From Actinomycetes bacterium (GTDB taxonomy: Bacteria > Actinomycetota > Acidimicrobiia > Spongiisociales > UBA5794): a DNA stretch of 49,246 nt. Under the pieces are notes generated by a model. The model made no database searches. It was not told the DNA's origin and worked only from the letters and a program-made list of their open reading frames with translations. Location: contig JAMBLJ010000032.1 in assembly GCA_023336815.1 (NCBI GenBank), positions 1 to 49,246 on the forward strand, given 5' to 3'. Each line of letters opens with the position of its first letter. Position 1 is the stretch's first letter. Positions 17,420 to 25,718 of this stretch are shown in pieces. Made by a program: the position numbers and the translations under genes.

Positions 17420-17892
17420 TCCTTTTCGGGGAACTCCGCTAACTGGATGAGCACACCGTGCGCTGACTTCGGGTGCACGAACGCCTCTTTCCAATTTTCG
17501 TGGCTGACGTCGAGACCGGTCACCGTAAAGCCGAGCTCCTCCGCCGCTGCCACAGCTGCATGTATGTCGTGCACTTTGAACGTCAGATGGTGGAGACCCT
17601 CACCGCGTTCCTTGATGAAACGTCGGATGAAATGATCCGGACTCGTGTCGACCGCTGCGATGAGTTCAAGCGTGCCCCCACCGGGAAGGGCGTACTGCTC
17701 CCAGGCGAAACCGGCATCGGGGCTCCTCCCACCATCGGTTCGCTGGCCACTCATGAGCGCGATCAGTCGTGATGACGCTTGTATGTTCACAACTGCGATC
17801 GAGACATGGTCGAACCGGTCGATGTGTTCTCGAAGATCCTGAGCGGCCTGCGGTTCATCGTTCAAGGCGTTGCCAGCCGTCGTTCGTACCAC
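17416..17892 (-). CDS. Methylmalonyl-CoA epimerase-like VOC protein
   Basis: The 158-residue vicinal-oxygen-chelate protein has two beta-alpha-beta modules: FDHVSIAV (metal His29), TLELIAA (Glu76), GEGLHHLTFKV (His101/102) and VLIQLAE (Glu near 153), matching the metal site of methylmalonyl-CoA epimerase. That enzyme interconverts R- and S-methylmalonyl-CoA in propionate, odd-chain and branched amino-acid breakdown. The mutase is not in the window. The GTG start at 17892 overlaps the upstream permease by 31 bases; its ribosome-binding site is weak, and a start slightly inside the frame is possible. Coupling to cofC and the importer suggests one transcript. Confidence 0.82.
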   Translation of the reverse strand: MVRTTAGNALNDEPQAAQDLREHIDRFDHVSIAVVNIQASSRLIALMSGQRTDGGRSPDAGFAWEQYALPGGGTLELIAAVDTSPDHFIRRFIKERGEGLHHLTFKVHDIHAAVAAAEELGFTVTGLDVSHENWKEAFVHPKSAHGVLIQLAEFPEKE

Positions 17893-18671
17893 TGGAGAGC
17901 GAGGCTGAGGGATACCGTGAGCGCAAGGTAGATAGCCGCAAGGATCATGAATCCTGCAAAGAACTGGAAACTACGACCCGTCCAGAGCTTCGTCATCTGG
18001 GTGAGTTCTCGCACAGCCAGGATCGAAACGAGAGACGAGTCCTTGAGCAGCGCAATGAGATCGTTGCCCAAGGCAGGGAACACGTTCTTGAGGGCCTGAG
18101 GCCATACGACCAGCCGGAAGACCTGAAATTTGTTGAGTCCTACCGCCATCCCGGCCTCACGCTGTCCGATCGAGATCGACTCGATACCAGCTCGGAATAC
18201 CTCGGAGATGAACGCAGCGTAGATGAGGCCCACAGCGATGGTTGCGCGGAGAGCTTTCGAGCCGAGTATCGACTGCTGGTCGGCGCCCACTACGTCGAAG
18301 ATCCACGGAACTATGACGAGTCCGAACATGAAGATCGTCACGAGCACAGGGATGCCGCGGATGACTTCGATGTAGAACGTCGCGATGTTACGAAGGAAGG
18401 TGTTCTTCGACATGCGACCAAGCGACACGATGAGGCCAAGTACCATCGCGATCACGAAGCCACCCAGCGTGACGGTTGCTGTGAGCGTCAGGCCATCCTT
18501 GATGAACTGGAATCCTTCGTTCCACTTGTCGTCTGTGAAGATCTTGAACAGTGGAAACGCTATGAAGGCGAGGATCCCGAGAAACCACCAGGGGAAGCCA
18601 GACCACTCGTAGGAGACGCTTGCGCCGGGTGGAGTCGGATCGGTACCGATGGCTGGTTCAGTCGTTGTCAT
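17862..18671 (-). CDS. Polar amino-acid ABC transporter permease (HisM/GlnP type)
   Basis: The 269-residue inner-membrane protein has a cytosolic N-terminus, one extra early membrane segment (about 28-47), then the conserved five-segment permease core: GLTLTATVTLGGFVIAMVLG, YIEVIRGIPVLV, and the EAA loop EVFRAGIESISIGQREAGMAVGL that docks the ATPase. The family imports glutamate, glutamine, histidine or similar. The binding-protein gene lies 94 bases upstream on the same strand. No ATPase of this class is adjacent, which is unusual. GAGGA precedes ATG 18671. Confidence 0.9.
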   Translation of the reverse strand: MTTTEPAIGTDPTPPGASVSYEWSGFPWWFLGILAFIAFPLFKIFTDDKWNEGFQFIKDGLTLTATVTLGGFVIAMVLGLIVSLGRMSKNTFLRNIATFYIEVIRGIPVLVTIFMFGLVIVPWIFDVVGADQQSILGSKALRATIAVGLIYAAFISEVFRAGIESISIGQREAGMAVGLNKFQVFRLVVWPQALKNVFPALGNDLIALLKDSSLVSILAVRELTQMTKLWTGRSFQFFAGFMILAAIYLALTVSLSLALQWYERRLATP

Positions 18672-18713
18672 GTGTCCTCGCTATCGGTGAGCGAAAGTTA
18701 CTTCATACATCAG

Positions 18714-18742
18714 GAAGGGGTCGGGATGAACCCGACCCCTTC
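18714..18742 (-). terminator. Intercistronic stem-loop between binding protein and permease genes
   Basis: A perfect 12-bp inverted repeat (GAAGGGGTCGGG and its complement) surrounds a five-base loop. It sits between the stop of the binding-protein gene and the start of the permease gene, with no T-run after it on the minus strand. Such structures typically protect the upstream mRNA or partly end transcription, so that the binding protein is made in excess over the permease. The structure is seen; the role is inferred. Confidence 0.65.
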
Positions 18743-18765
18743 TCTATCCGGATTGGAAACGATGT

Positions 18766-19536
18766 CTATCCCTCGAAGTCGACGAACCACTTCGTGATGA
18801 GATCTTCCATCGTGCCGTCGGCCTTCATATCAGCTATCGCTTCATTGACCTTGGCGGTGAGAGCGGAACCCTGGGGAAAGATGAACCCGAGAGGATCCGA
18901 CTGCAGATCATCAGCAAGCAGACGGGTCTGATTCGAGTTGACACCAAGATACCCCTGCCCAGCGATGTCATCGATGATCACAGCATCGACATCGCCAGCT
19001 ATCAACGCCTGAACGGCGACGCCGAACTGATCGAAGGCATCGATACGGTCTTCGCCCACAAGCGTCGCCCCGAGTTCGTAGTTCGTTGTGCCTACCTGGG
19101 TACCAAGAACGTAGTCGCCCTCTTGGAACTGCGCCAGATTGCCAAAGCGGCTTTCATCGGTTCGGACCATGAGCTTCTGGATCGTCGTCATGTACGATTC
19201 TGAGTAATCGACGATCGCTTTGCGCTCCTCGGTGATCGAGATACCGTCGGCAGAGACGTCGTAGACGCCCTGGCCGGTCTCTTCGATGACTGCTGGCCAT
19301 CCGGCTTCGACGAACGTGGGCTCGCAACCGATCCTGTTACAGATCTCTGCGAAGATGTCGTAGTCGAATCCCGCACCATTGCCGTCGGCGTCGATGTAGT
19401 TGAACGGTGTGTAAGCGTTCTCGACACCGATCTTGATCTCACCGAGATCGCCGCCCCCACTGTCATCACTGCTACACGCTGTGGCTACCAGCGCAAGCGC
19501 GAGCGCAACAACAAAAATTCGAATCAGCTTCTTCAT
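18766..19536 (-). CDS. Amino-acid ABC transporter substrate-binding lipoprotein (family 3)
   Basis: The 256-residue protein has a lipoprotein signal (KKLIRIFVVALALALVATAC) with the lipid-modified Cys at about residue 21, then the SBP_bac_3 fold: IKIGVENAYTPFNYID, GFDYDIFAEICNR, VSADGISITEERK, SYMTTIQKLMVR, GTQVGTTNYELG and VDAVIIDDIAGQGYL. It captures polar amino acids outside the membrane and delivers them to the permease. ATG 19536 has GGAGGA seven bases upstream. The 137 bases to the divergent pyruvate kinase gene contain both promoters. Confidence 0.92.
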   Translation of the reverse strand: MKKLIRIFVVALALALVATACSSDDSGGGDLGEIKIGVENAYTPFNYIDADGNGAGFDYDIFAEICNRIGCEPTFVEAGWPAVIEETGQGVYDVSADGISITEERKAIVDYSESYMTTIQKLMVRTDESRFGNLAQFQEGDYVLGTQVGTTNYELGATLVGEDRIDAFDQFGVAVQALIAGDVDAVIIDDIAGQGYLGVNSNQTRLLADDLQSDPLGFIFPQGSALTAKVNEAIADMKADGTMEDLITKWFVDFEG

Positions 19537-19660
19537 GTGATAGTCCTCCGTTAGTGGTGCGCTCTCGCGCGACCAATACGGTACTCCTTTGCGGGGGCTT
19601 GCGGAAGTGTCAGTGCCAGAGGTGTGCACGCCACCGTCCAAAGTCAGGACTGGGGTGTCC

Positions 19661-19666
19661 TAAGGT
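19661..19666 (+). promoter_or_regulatory. Candidate -10 box TAAGGT, leaderless pyruvate kinase mRNA
   Basis: TAAGGT ends seven bases before ATG 19674 and no ribosome-binding site lies in between, so transcription should start at or next to the A of the start codon. Confidence 0.45.
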
Positions 19667-19673
19667 TGACGGG

Positions 19674-21107
19674 ATGCACCGGAAAACGAAGATCATCGCG
19701 ACCCTCGGCCCTGCAACATCGTCTCCTGAAATGATCGAGAAACTGATCACCAGGGGCATGAACGTTGCACGACTGAACTTCTCGCACGGCCAACACGAAG
19801 AGCACGAAGCCAGGTACACGCTCGTGCGTGACATCTCATCCGATCTGGGCATACCCGTTGCGATCATGCAGGACATCCAAGGTCCCAAGATACGCGTGGG
19901 CACCTTCTCAGGCGGATCGACGGTGCTGGAGCAAGGCTCGACCATCCGACTGCATCCCGGAATCGGTGATGGCGATTCTGAGAACGTGTTCATCGCGTAC
20001 CTCGATGACGTTGACATGCATGTCGACGGAAAGATCGTGCTGGCCGACGGTCTGATCGAATTGGTCGCAACACATGTGTCCTCAGAAGGGATTACCGCAA
20101 CAGTGACCGGGGGAGGCGAACTACGTGATCAGAAAGGGGCAGCGTTCCCTGGGGCAACGACACAGATCCCTGTGATCACGGAAAAGGATGAGGAAGATCT
20201 GGCGTTCGGTGTTCAGCTGGGTGTTGATCTGGTCGCAGCATCATTCGTCAACACGGCAAGAGATATCCGCTCAGTCCGTGAACGTGTCGGTACGACACCG
20301 ATTATTGCCAAGATCGAGACAGCCCTCTGCTATATGAACCTGGATGCGATCCTCGAGGAAGCCGCAGGGGCCATGGTCGCTCGTGGTGATCTCGGTGTCG
20401 AGCTCTCGATTCAATCCGTCCCAAGGGCACAGAGCGACATCGTCCATTCAACGAACGCGGCAGGGAAGGTATCCATCATCGCAACGGAGATGCTCGAGTC
20501 GATGATCGGCAGTCCACGGCCGACTCGCGCTGAGGTTTCCGATGTGTACCGCTCCGTTCTCGACGGCGCGGACGCAGTGATGTTGTCGGCGGAGACCGCG
20601 GTCGGCGAGTATCCCACACGCGCTGTGCGTCTTATGGCGGACATATGCATCGAGGCTGAGACATCAAAGGAATATGGCCGTGCGTCCGACATCTCCAATC
20701 TGGCACACGGCGCTGCATTCGCCTCCGCTACCGCCGAAGCGTCGGTCGATACAGCGGATCGGTTGGGGATCGCCACGATCGTAGCCTTTACCGAGTCCGG
20801 AACTACCGCAAGGCTCCTTGCCAAGTATCGCCCCCACGCACACATCTTTGCCTTCACCCCTGACATCTCGTCCTACCGCCGGATGGCGATGTACGGAGGT
20901 GTCACACCGATCCAGCTGGATCGTGTTCGCTCGACAGACGAGATGATCCTGGCCGCTGAAAAGGAGCTTCTGCGCAGAGATCTGGTACAGCACGGTGAGG
21001 GGCTTGTGATGGTCGCTGGCGTTCCACCCAATCAGAGAGCTTCCACGAATCTCATGAAACTCCACGTTGTTGGATCGGGAGATACGCTCGCACCAGACGT
21101 CGATTGA
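19674..21107 (+). CDS. pyk: Pyruvate kinase
   Basis: The 477-residue enzyme transfers phosphate from phosphoenolpyruvate to ADP, the last step of glycolysis. Signatures are KIIATLGPATSS, MNVARLNFSHG, DIQGPKIRVG, the active-site IIAKIETA, VARGDLGVEL, TEMLESMI-SPRPTRAEVSDV and DAVMLSAETAVG, followed by the C-terminal regulatory domain (TESGTTARLLAKYRP). Length is normal. The start at 19674 fits the conserved N-terminus; upstream in-frame codons are not used because the promoter lies among them. It is divergent from the amino-acid binding protein. Confidence 0.97.
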   Translation: MHRKTKIIATLGPATSSPEMIEKLITRGMNVARLNFSHGQHEEHEARYTLVRDISSDLGIPVAIMQDIQGPKIRVGTFSGGSTVLEQGSTIRLHPGIGDGDSENVFIAYLDDVDMHVDGKIVLADGLIELVATHVSSEGITATVTGGGELRDQKGAAFPGATTQIPVITEKDEEDLAFGVQLGVDLVAASFVNTARDIRSVRERVGTTPIIAKIETALCYMNLDAILEEAAGAMVARGDLGVELSIQSVPRAQSDIVHSTNAAGKVSIIATEMLESMIGSPRPTRAEVSDVYRSVLDGADAVMLSAETAVGEYPTRAVRLMADICIEAETSKEYGRASDISNLAHGAAFASATAEASVDTADRLGIATIVAFTESGTTARLLAKYRPHAHIFAFTPDISSYRRMAMYGGVTPIQLDRVRSTDEMILAAEKELLRRDLVQHGEGLVMVAGVPPNQRASTNLMKLHVVGSGDTLAPDVD

Positions 21108-21132
21108 GGTCGGTTCCCGTGTGGCGCGGCGG

Positions 21133-21138
21133 TAGGAT
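21133..21138 (+). promoter_or_regulatory. Candidate -10 box TAGGAT for the Nfu-N-like gene
   Basis: TAGGAT lies 28 bases before GTG 21166, with GGGGAG in the short leader. Confidence 0.35.
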
Positions 21139-21165
21139 GGCCCTGGAGCCGACAGGGGAGACTAC

Positions 21166-21468
21166 GTGGGTCAACGAATCGAGATCGAGGACGAGGTGGT
21201 CGTTGACGATTCGATCATTCTCAGCACGGACCGAAGTCTGACGAGCGCCGATGGCGAAGGCTACGGATCGGCAGATGAGGCGACGGACTCCGGTACCTTC
21301 GCTGGCGGGCTGGCCTCTGATCTCTTCGAGTCGAGTGATGTGATCACCCGCGTGTACGTTGCATCGAACGTGGTTGTTGTCCAGCGAAAGGGCGGTTGGT
21401 CGGCCGATGCAACAGCATCGACCCGGTCGATCATCGAGGAGTTCTTTCTCTACTACCCGGCGGTGTGA
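21166..21468 (+). CDS. Small protein resembling the Nfu/NifU N-terminal domain
   Basis: The 100-residue acidic protein has a low-complexity N-terminal third and a C-terminal part (AGGLASDLFESSDVITRVYVASNVVVVQRKGGW...IIEEFFLYY) that resembles the Nfu N-terminal domain (PF08712: LAxxLFxxxGVxxVFxxxxFITVxK). There is no Cys-x-x-Cys iron-sulfur scaffold domain, so it would be a stand-alone N-domain, perhaps an adaptor for Fe-S delivery; this is tentative. GTG 21166 has GGGGAG seven bases upstream. It is convergent with the first VanW gene, two bases apart. Confidence 0.7.
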   Translation: MGQRIEIEDEVVVDDSIILSTDRSLTSADGEGYGSADEATDSGTFAGGLASDLFESSDVITRVYVASNVVVVQRKGGWSADATASTRSIIEEFFLYYPAV

Positions 21469-21470
21469 AG

Positions 21471-23465
21471 TCAACCCTCGCTGAACGATCCGACAGTCAC
21501 GGTCACCGTGGTCCCCGGCTTGAGCCATTCGCCACGCCCCGGGGTTTGTGACAGCACGACGTTGTCCTTTGCCGGATCATCGACGGCCTCGATCTGTTTT
21601 GCGGCGAGCATTCCTGAGTTGGACAGTGTTGCAAGGGCCTGCTCCCACGTTTGTCCGATCACGGATGGGATCTTGACAGGGCAATTGATCGGCTCCCCAC
21701 TGACCTCACAGGCGTTGACAAAATACCGGGTGGTGAGTGGCCGGTAGCGCCAAACCAGTTTCAGATCCGTCTCCTGTCGCCCGTCTGGATACGTGACGAC
21801 ACGATCGACTCGCTGGAGATACCCGTTGATCCCGTTGCGATCCTTGACCTTCTGACCCGGAAGGAGCTTGCCCTCTGGATCCGCAACGAGCTCTTCCTCA
21901 GCCTCGACAACGGCCTCGGGTTCATACGTGACGTCTGTGCACTTCTTACCACCGTTGTTTCCGAACATCTTGACGGAGATACTCGTACTTCGGTACTGGG
22001 TCTTGATGACGACAGGGAACTCGGTGTTGTTCTTCAAGCGAACGTCGGGGCTAGGGAATCCCAGGGTTGCCTCGCGTCCCGAAGGATAACGAGAGAACCT
22101 GAGGGAGTGGGGCTGATGTTCGACGTCTTCTAGGCAGGAGAAGAAAATGGCGTTGTAGAGAGTGGTACCGAACTGACTCACGCCCCCGCCGATGTTCGCT
22201 GGATGGTCGCAGCAATACGGTTCACCGTTGATGATCGCTGGCGCCGCAACGTATCCCTTTGCCTCGGTCCGGATCCCGACCTGTTCATTGATCGACCATT
22301 CGTGACCGGGAAGCACGATCGCACCGTCCACCGCCCTCGCCATCGTCTGGATATTCGTCACTCGATCCTGGCCAGCTGGATGTTCCGTCGTGAATCCGCC
22401 AAGGAACTCCATGTCCGGCAGGGCAGCTGTTGCATCCGCGGTCGTGAACTTCGGTTCCGCGCCAACAACGAGCGGGAAGATGCCTGTCCCATCACCGAGA
22501 GCGGCGCGCTTCATCTCAGGGAGGAGCGACTCCATATCGATCAGCGTTCCATCGCGTCCAGGGATCATAGAGATCTCGTTCGTTGACAGTTCGACGTCGA
22601 ATGTGGCATCCACAGGCTCGCGTTCGAGTTTGCTGCGTAGCGGGTCGATGACATGCAGGACGCCATGTTCGTCGAAGGAAACGATCATCGCATCCCCTGA
22701 GGGCGAGAGATCCGCTCGGACGGCGGCTTCGAGGTCGTGCGGTGTGAAGGAAACCCGCACGCCGACCTCATTTGACGTGAGCGTGATCTCCGAGTCGATC
22801 ATCTGCTCCATCTCAGCAACAGCGGCATCGATGTCGTCATCGGTCAACGTCGGCTCGGATGTTGAGATCGTGAGAGGCATCGTGGCCTTGTTCAGCGTCG
22901 ACATCGTTGACTTGATGGTTGCCGCCGATACCGCTTTCTCGATCGAGTCTCCTGTCTGGGGGTATTCAGGAACCACAACGCCATCGATCAGAGTCACCGA
23001 TCCCTCGAACGCTGGATTCGTGATGGCTACCTTCTCCCACTCTGTCAGCCGTGTGTCTATAGCGTCATCGCTGAAGGAGATTGTGAGAGGAACGTCCTCG
23101 ACAGAGCCGAAGGATCTCAACCAGGAAGCGAAATTGGCGACCATGTTGCCAGATCGACCCACTTGCAGTGCCTCATCGAGCGCACTGTCGATCGCGGCCG
23201 TGAGACCGATCGAGAGCGGGTTCAGTTCGAATGACTGATCGAGCGCCGTGAATGTGCCAGGACTCTGTCGTAGTTCTGACTGATATGCCTCAAGAACCAG
23301 AGTGGCATCCGAGCGCGCCAGACCACCGACGGGCAGTTCGGCGATCGCCACGTTGCGTGCGATCTGGTCTGTGGAGTTCGTGGTGTCTGCAACGTAGATC
23401 GCCAGGGGGAGGAGAAACAGGACGAGCGGAACCAGGATGAAAATGGAGGTTCGAGTCGACTTCAT
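21471..23465 (-). CDS. VanW-family envelope protein with PG-binding-like repeats and C-terminal PASTA domain
   Basis: The 664-residue protein has an N-terminal signal-anchor (IFILVPLVLFLLPLAIYVA), a long extracytoplasmic region with two YoaR/PG_binding_4-like modules, the VanW domain (about 370-520: NIGGGVSQFGTTLYNAIFFS, HQPHSLRFSRYPSGREATLG, FPSPDVRLKNNTEFPVVIKT), a G5-like stretch (GKLLPGQKVKDRNG) and a PASTA-like tail (VPSVIGQTWEQALATL...VVLSQTPGRGEWL-PGTTVTVTV). VanW domains are found in cell-envelope proteins of unresolved biochemistry, and PASTA domains bind peptidoglycan or muropeptides. It is a tandem paralogue of the gene 62 bases upstream. ATG 23465 was chosen for the signal; its ribosome-binding site is poor, which suggests coupling to the upstream gene. 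Confidence 0.87.
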   Translation of the reverse strand: MKSTRTSIFILVPLVLFLLPLAIYVADTTNSTDQIARNVAIAELPVGGLARSDATLVLEAYQSELRQSPGTFTALDQSFELNPLSIGLTAAIDSALDEALQVGRSGNMVANFASWLRSFGSVEDVPLTISFSDDAIDTRLTEWEKVAITNPAFEGSVTLIDGVVVPEYPQTGDSIEKAVSAATIKSTMSTLNKATMPLTISTSEPTLTDDDIDAAVAEMEQMIDSEITLTSNEVGVRVSFTPHDLEAAVRADLSPSGDAMIVSFDEHGVLHVIDPLRSKLEREPVDATFDVELSTNEISMIPGRDGTLIDMESLLPEMKRAALGDGTGIFPLVVGAEPKFTTADATAALPDMEFLGGFTTEHPAGQDRVTNIQTMARAVDGAIVLPGHEWSINEQVGIRTEAKGYVAAPAIINGEPYCCDHPANIGGGVSQFGTTLYNAIFFSCLEDVEHQPHSLRFSRYPSGREATLGFPSPDVRLKNNTEFPVVIKTQYRSTSISVKMFGNNGGKKCTDVTYEPEAVVEAEEELVADPEGKLLPGQKVKDRNGINGYLQRVDRVVTYPDGRQETDLKLVWRYRPLTTRYFVNACEVSGEPINCPVKIPSVIGQTWEQALATLSNSGMLAAKQIEAVDDPAKDNVVLSQTPGRGEWLKPGTTVTVTVGSFSEG

Positions 23466-23527
23466 GCGGGTAAGGCTGGCTTCTCTTGGGGACGATGGGA
23501 TTGTAGGAACAGGTCCCAGCAACTGAA

Positions 23528-25618
23528 CTAGGCGTCCCCACCACCCTCATCTGAAGGTGCGGTGTAGCGACCGACCGTGATGGTGACCGTTGTCCCAGGT
23601 GTCTGATAGCCGGTCGGGCTGACCGACAGAACCACGCCGTTCTTGTCGGGGTTCGATGTCTCGGACTCCACGACGACGACGGTGAACCCGGCAGCGGCAA
23701 GTGTCGCCGTTGCATCGGCCGAGGCCAAGCCGGATACACCGGGAACGACAACGGGGCAATTGCCGTTTCCTCCGGCACGAGTATCACAGGCGTGAACGAG
23801 GATGACGTTCTTCTCGCCTCGATAACGCCAGGGGAAATGCTCTCGTTTGAGTTCGTTGCCAGCAGCATCGTAGAAAATGCGTGTGTTCGTCACGGTCCAT
23901 CCCTTGGAGCCCCTGGACTTGACACGCTCACTGCCAGGTGCCACCCGTCCGTCAGGGTCGACCTGATACTCCTTGACAGCGCTGGTGACGTTGGAACGTT
24001 CCGATCGCTCGGTGCCACACGTCATACCCTCCTGGTTGCCGAAGAACGTGACAGTGAGTGAGTGTTTCGTATTGGTTGCCCGGATGATGACAGGAGCGTC
24101 TGAGTCATTGCGGAAGGCAACGTCGGGAGATGGGAAGCCGAGCGTCGCCTCACGACCTTCTGGATACTTCGAGAAATAGATGCTGTGCGGCTGGTGGATC
24201 ACATCCTCGTAACAGCCGAAGTAGATCGCATTGAAGATCGTGGTACCGAATTGACTGACGCCGCCGCCGACATTGACCGGGTCCTCTTCACACGAGAGTT
24301 CCCCACTGACGATCGCACAGTCGTACTTGAAACCCTTGTCGATCGTTCGGATACCAACGAAATCGTTCACCGAGAACGTGTCACCCGGCCAAACGACCGT
24401 GTCATCGATTAACTCGGCCATGAGAGCGATGTTGAATGCACGGTTGGTACCTGGCATACGCGTCGTGAACTCGGCGACCTCGTAGAGATCGCCGTATTTC
24501 GCCGCATCGTCGGTGGTCAGACCGGGCTCTGCATCCAGATCGAGTGGGAGTGGGCCCTGTCCGCCGCCCACCAAGGCAGCCTTCTCGACTTCAGCGAAGA
24601 CCTGGTCTGCGTCCACTGACGTTCCGAGAAGCGATGGCATCAGCGTGATCGAATCGTTGGTGGGGAGACCGCCCTCGCCTGGGACCCGTTCACGTTCGGC
24701 GTCAGGGATGGCGTAGTTCTCATCCCAATCCTCGGTGTCGTCAACGACGACCGTCTTCCACCAGGCATCGGTCGGAGGGATTTCGAGGCTCGGCGTTGCG
24801 CTCTTGATGAGCGGTTGGATACCTGCACGATCAAGGGAGAACACGATCGTGTCGGTTCCGTCCGTAGTCACGTCGATCTCAAGCGCAGCACCCATGGTGA
24901 ACGAATCGACCTCGAAACTGAACCCGTATTCGTCGTTGGTGAGAATCACGCCCTGGTCGACGATGTCTTCAGCGGCCTCAGCGGCGATGGCGAGATCCTC
25001 GCTCGTGTGGACGGGTGTCGCTATCTCGGTTGCGAGTACGATCGTTGTGCTCGAACCTGAGCGAAGTGCAGCCCCAACGAGTGGGACGGCGCTAGCCCTG
25101 TCCAGCGCTTCGCCCTCCTTGGGGTCCAGGATCACAGCGTTCTGATTGGCGATCTCGATCGACCCCTCGAACGCCGGGTTCGGGATTGCTGCGAGTTCCC
25201 ACTCGAGGAACTTGTCCAGAAGGAGATTCTCGTTAATCGTCGAGTTCACAGGGACGTCTATCCCATCTGAGAAGGATGTGAACCAATCCGAGATACCCGC
25301 CTTGTACTGGGACATGGCATCCTCGACGGCCCCGCTCGTGTCGAACGTGAGCTCGACCTCTGCCGGGTCAAGCGTGAAGGTCTGACCGTTCACCTCGACC
25401 GTCACCGTGTTCTCAAGGATGCCGGTCGTGTACGTCTCGATGGCCGAAGCAGCCTCCTCTTCGGTATATCGGGCAACATCGATGCCTGCGATCGAGACGT
25501 TGCGAGCGACCTTGTCAGATGCCGCAGCACTATCGACGAAATACACTGTCAGGGGTAACAGAAGGATGAGCGCGGGTACCGCGATGAGGGCGAGTAGTCG
25601 TGATTTGGGGATGGCCAT
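23528..25618 (-). CDS. VanW-family envelope protein, tandem paralogue with PASTA-like tail
   Basis: The 696-residue protein has the same plan as its neighbour: signal-anchor (LLALIAVPALILLLPLTVYFV), two PG_binding_4-like modules each with ARNVSIAGIDV/LDPAEVELTF-type signatures, the VanW domain (NVGGGVSQFGTTIFNAIYFG, HQPHSIYFSKYPEGREATLG), a G5-like segment and a PASTA-like end (VVPGVSGLASADATATLAAAGF...GTTVTITVG). Four cysteines around the VanW core and before the PASTA part suggest disulfides. It probably acts outside the membrane on or near peptidoglycan. GGAG precedes ATG 25618, and a minus-strand TATACT lies about 36 bases upstream. Confidence 0.87.
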   Translation of the reverse strand: MAIPKSRLLALIAVPALILLLPLTVYFVDSAAASDKVARNVSIAGIDVARYTEEEAASAIETYTTGILENTVTVEVNGQTFTLDPAEVELTFDTSGAVEDAMSQYKAGISDWFTSFSDGIDVPVNSTINENLLLDKFLEWELAAIPNPAFEGSIEIANQNAVILDPKEGEALDRASAVPLVGAALRSGSSTTIVLATEIATPVHTSEDLAIAAEAAEDIVDQGVILTNDEYGFSFEVDSFTMGAALEIDVTTDGTDTIVFSLDRAGIQPLIKSATPSLEIPPTDAWWKTVVVDDTEDWDENYAIPDAERERVPGEGGLPTNDSITLMPSLLGTSVDADQVFAEVEKAALVGGGQGPLPLDLDAEPGLTTDDAAKYGDLYEVAEFTTRMPGTNRAFNIALMAELIDDTVVWPGDTFSVNDFVGIRTIDKGFKYDCAIVSGELSCEEDPVNVGGGVSQFGTTIFNAIYFGCYEDVIHQPHSIYFSKYPEGREATLGFPSPDVAFRNDSDAPVIIRATNTKHSLTVTFFGNQEGMTCGTERSERSNVTSAVKEYQVDPDGRVAPGSERVKSRGSKGWTVTNTRIFYDAAGNELKREHFPWRYRGEKNVILVHACDTRAGGNGNCPVVVPGVSGLASADATATLAAAGFTVVVVESETSNPDKNGVVLSVSPTGYQTPGTTVTITVGRYTAPSDEGGGDA

Positions 25619-25654
25619 TCCTGCTCCGGAGTGGTTGGTGTCGAGGCGTTTGGC

Positions 25655-25660
25655 AGTATA
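25655..25660 (-). promoter_or_regulatory. Candidate -10 box TATACT for the VanW pair
   Basis: TATACT on the minus strand is close to the consensus and lies 36 bases before ATG 25618, in the 100-base divergent region shared with the nuclease gene. Confidence 0.4.
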
Positions 25661-25707
25661 TGAGCGGCCTTCGAATAGCAGTACCATTTCCCAACCGATG
25701 TGTGCGA

Positions 25708-25713
25708 TACGAT
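25708..25713 (+). promoter_or_regulatory. Candidate -10 box TACGAT, leaderless nuclease mRNA
   Basis: TACGAT is followed by five bases and ATG 25719 with no ribosome-binding site, so the mRNA probably begins at the start codon. Confidence 0.45.
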
Positions 25714-25718
25714 GCGGT

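Noticed and set aside
19554-19673. N-terminal extension of pyruvate kinase
   Set aside because: It lacks similarity to the family and contains the promoter; conserved sequence starts at 19674.
19537-19673. Riboswitch upstream of the amino-acid binding protein
   Set aside because: Only a short imperfect hairpin (GCGCTCTCGCGC) is present; no known riboswitch core is visible.
22390-23238. 282-codon plus-strand frame inside the first VanW gene
   Set aside because: Ser/Thr-rich composition of an antisense frame; the minus-strand VanW protein has clear domains.
25407-25718. N-terminal extension of the Fe-S nuclease frame
   Set aside because: It lies antisense to the VanW signal region and has no nuclease motif; ATG 25719 fits the promoter and the family.
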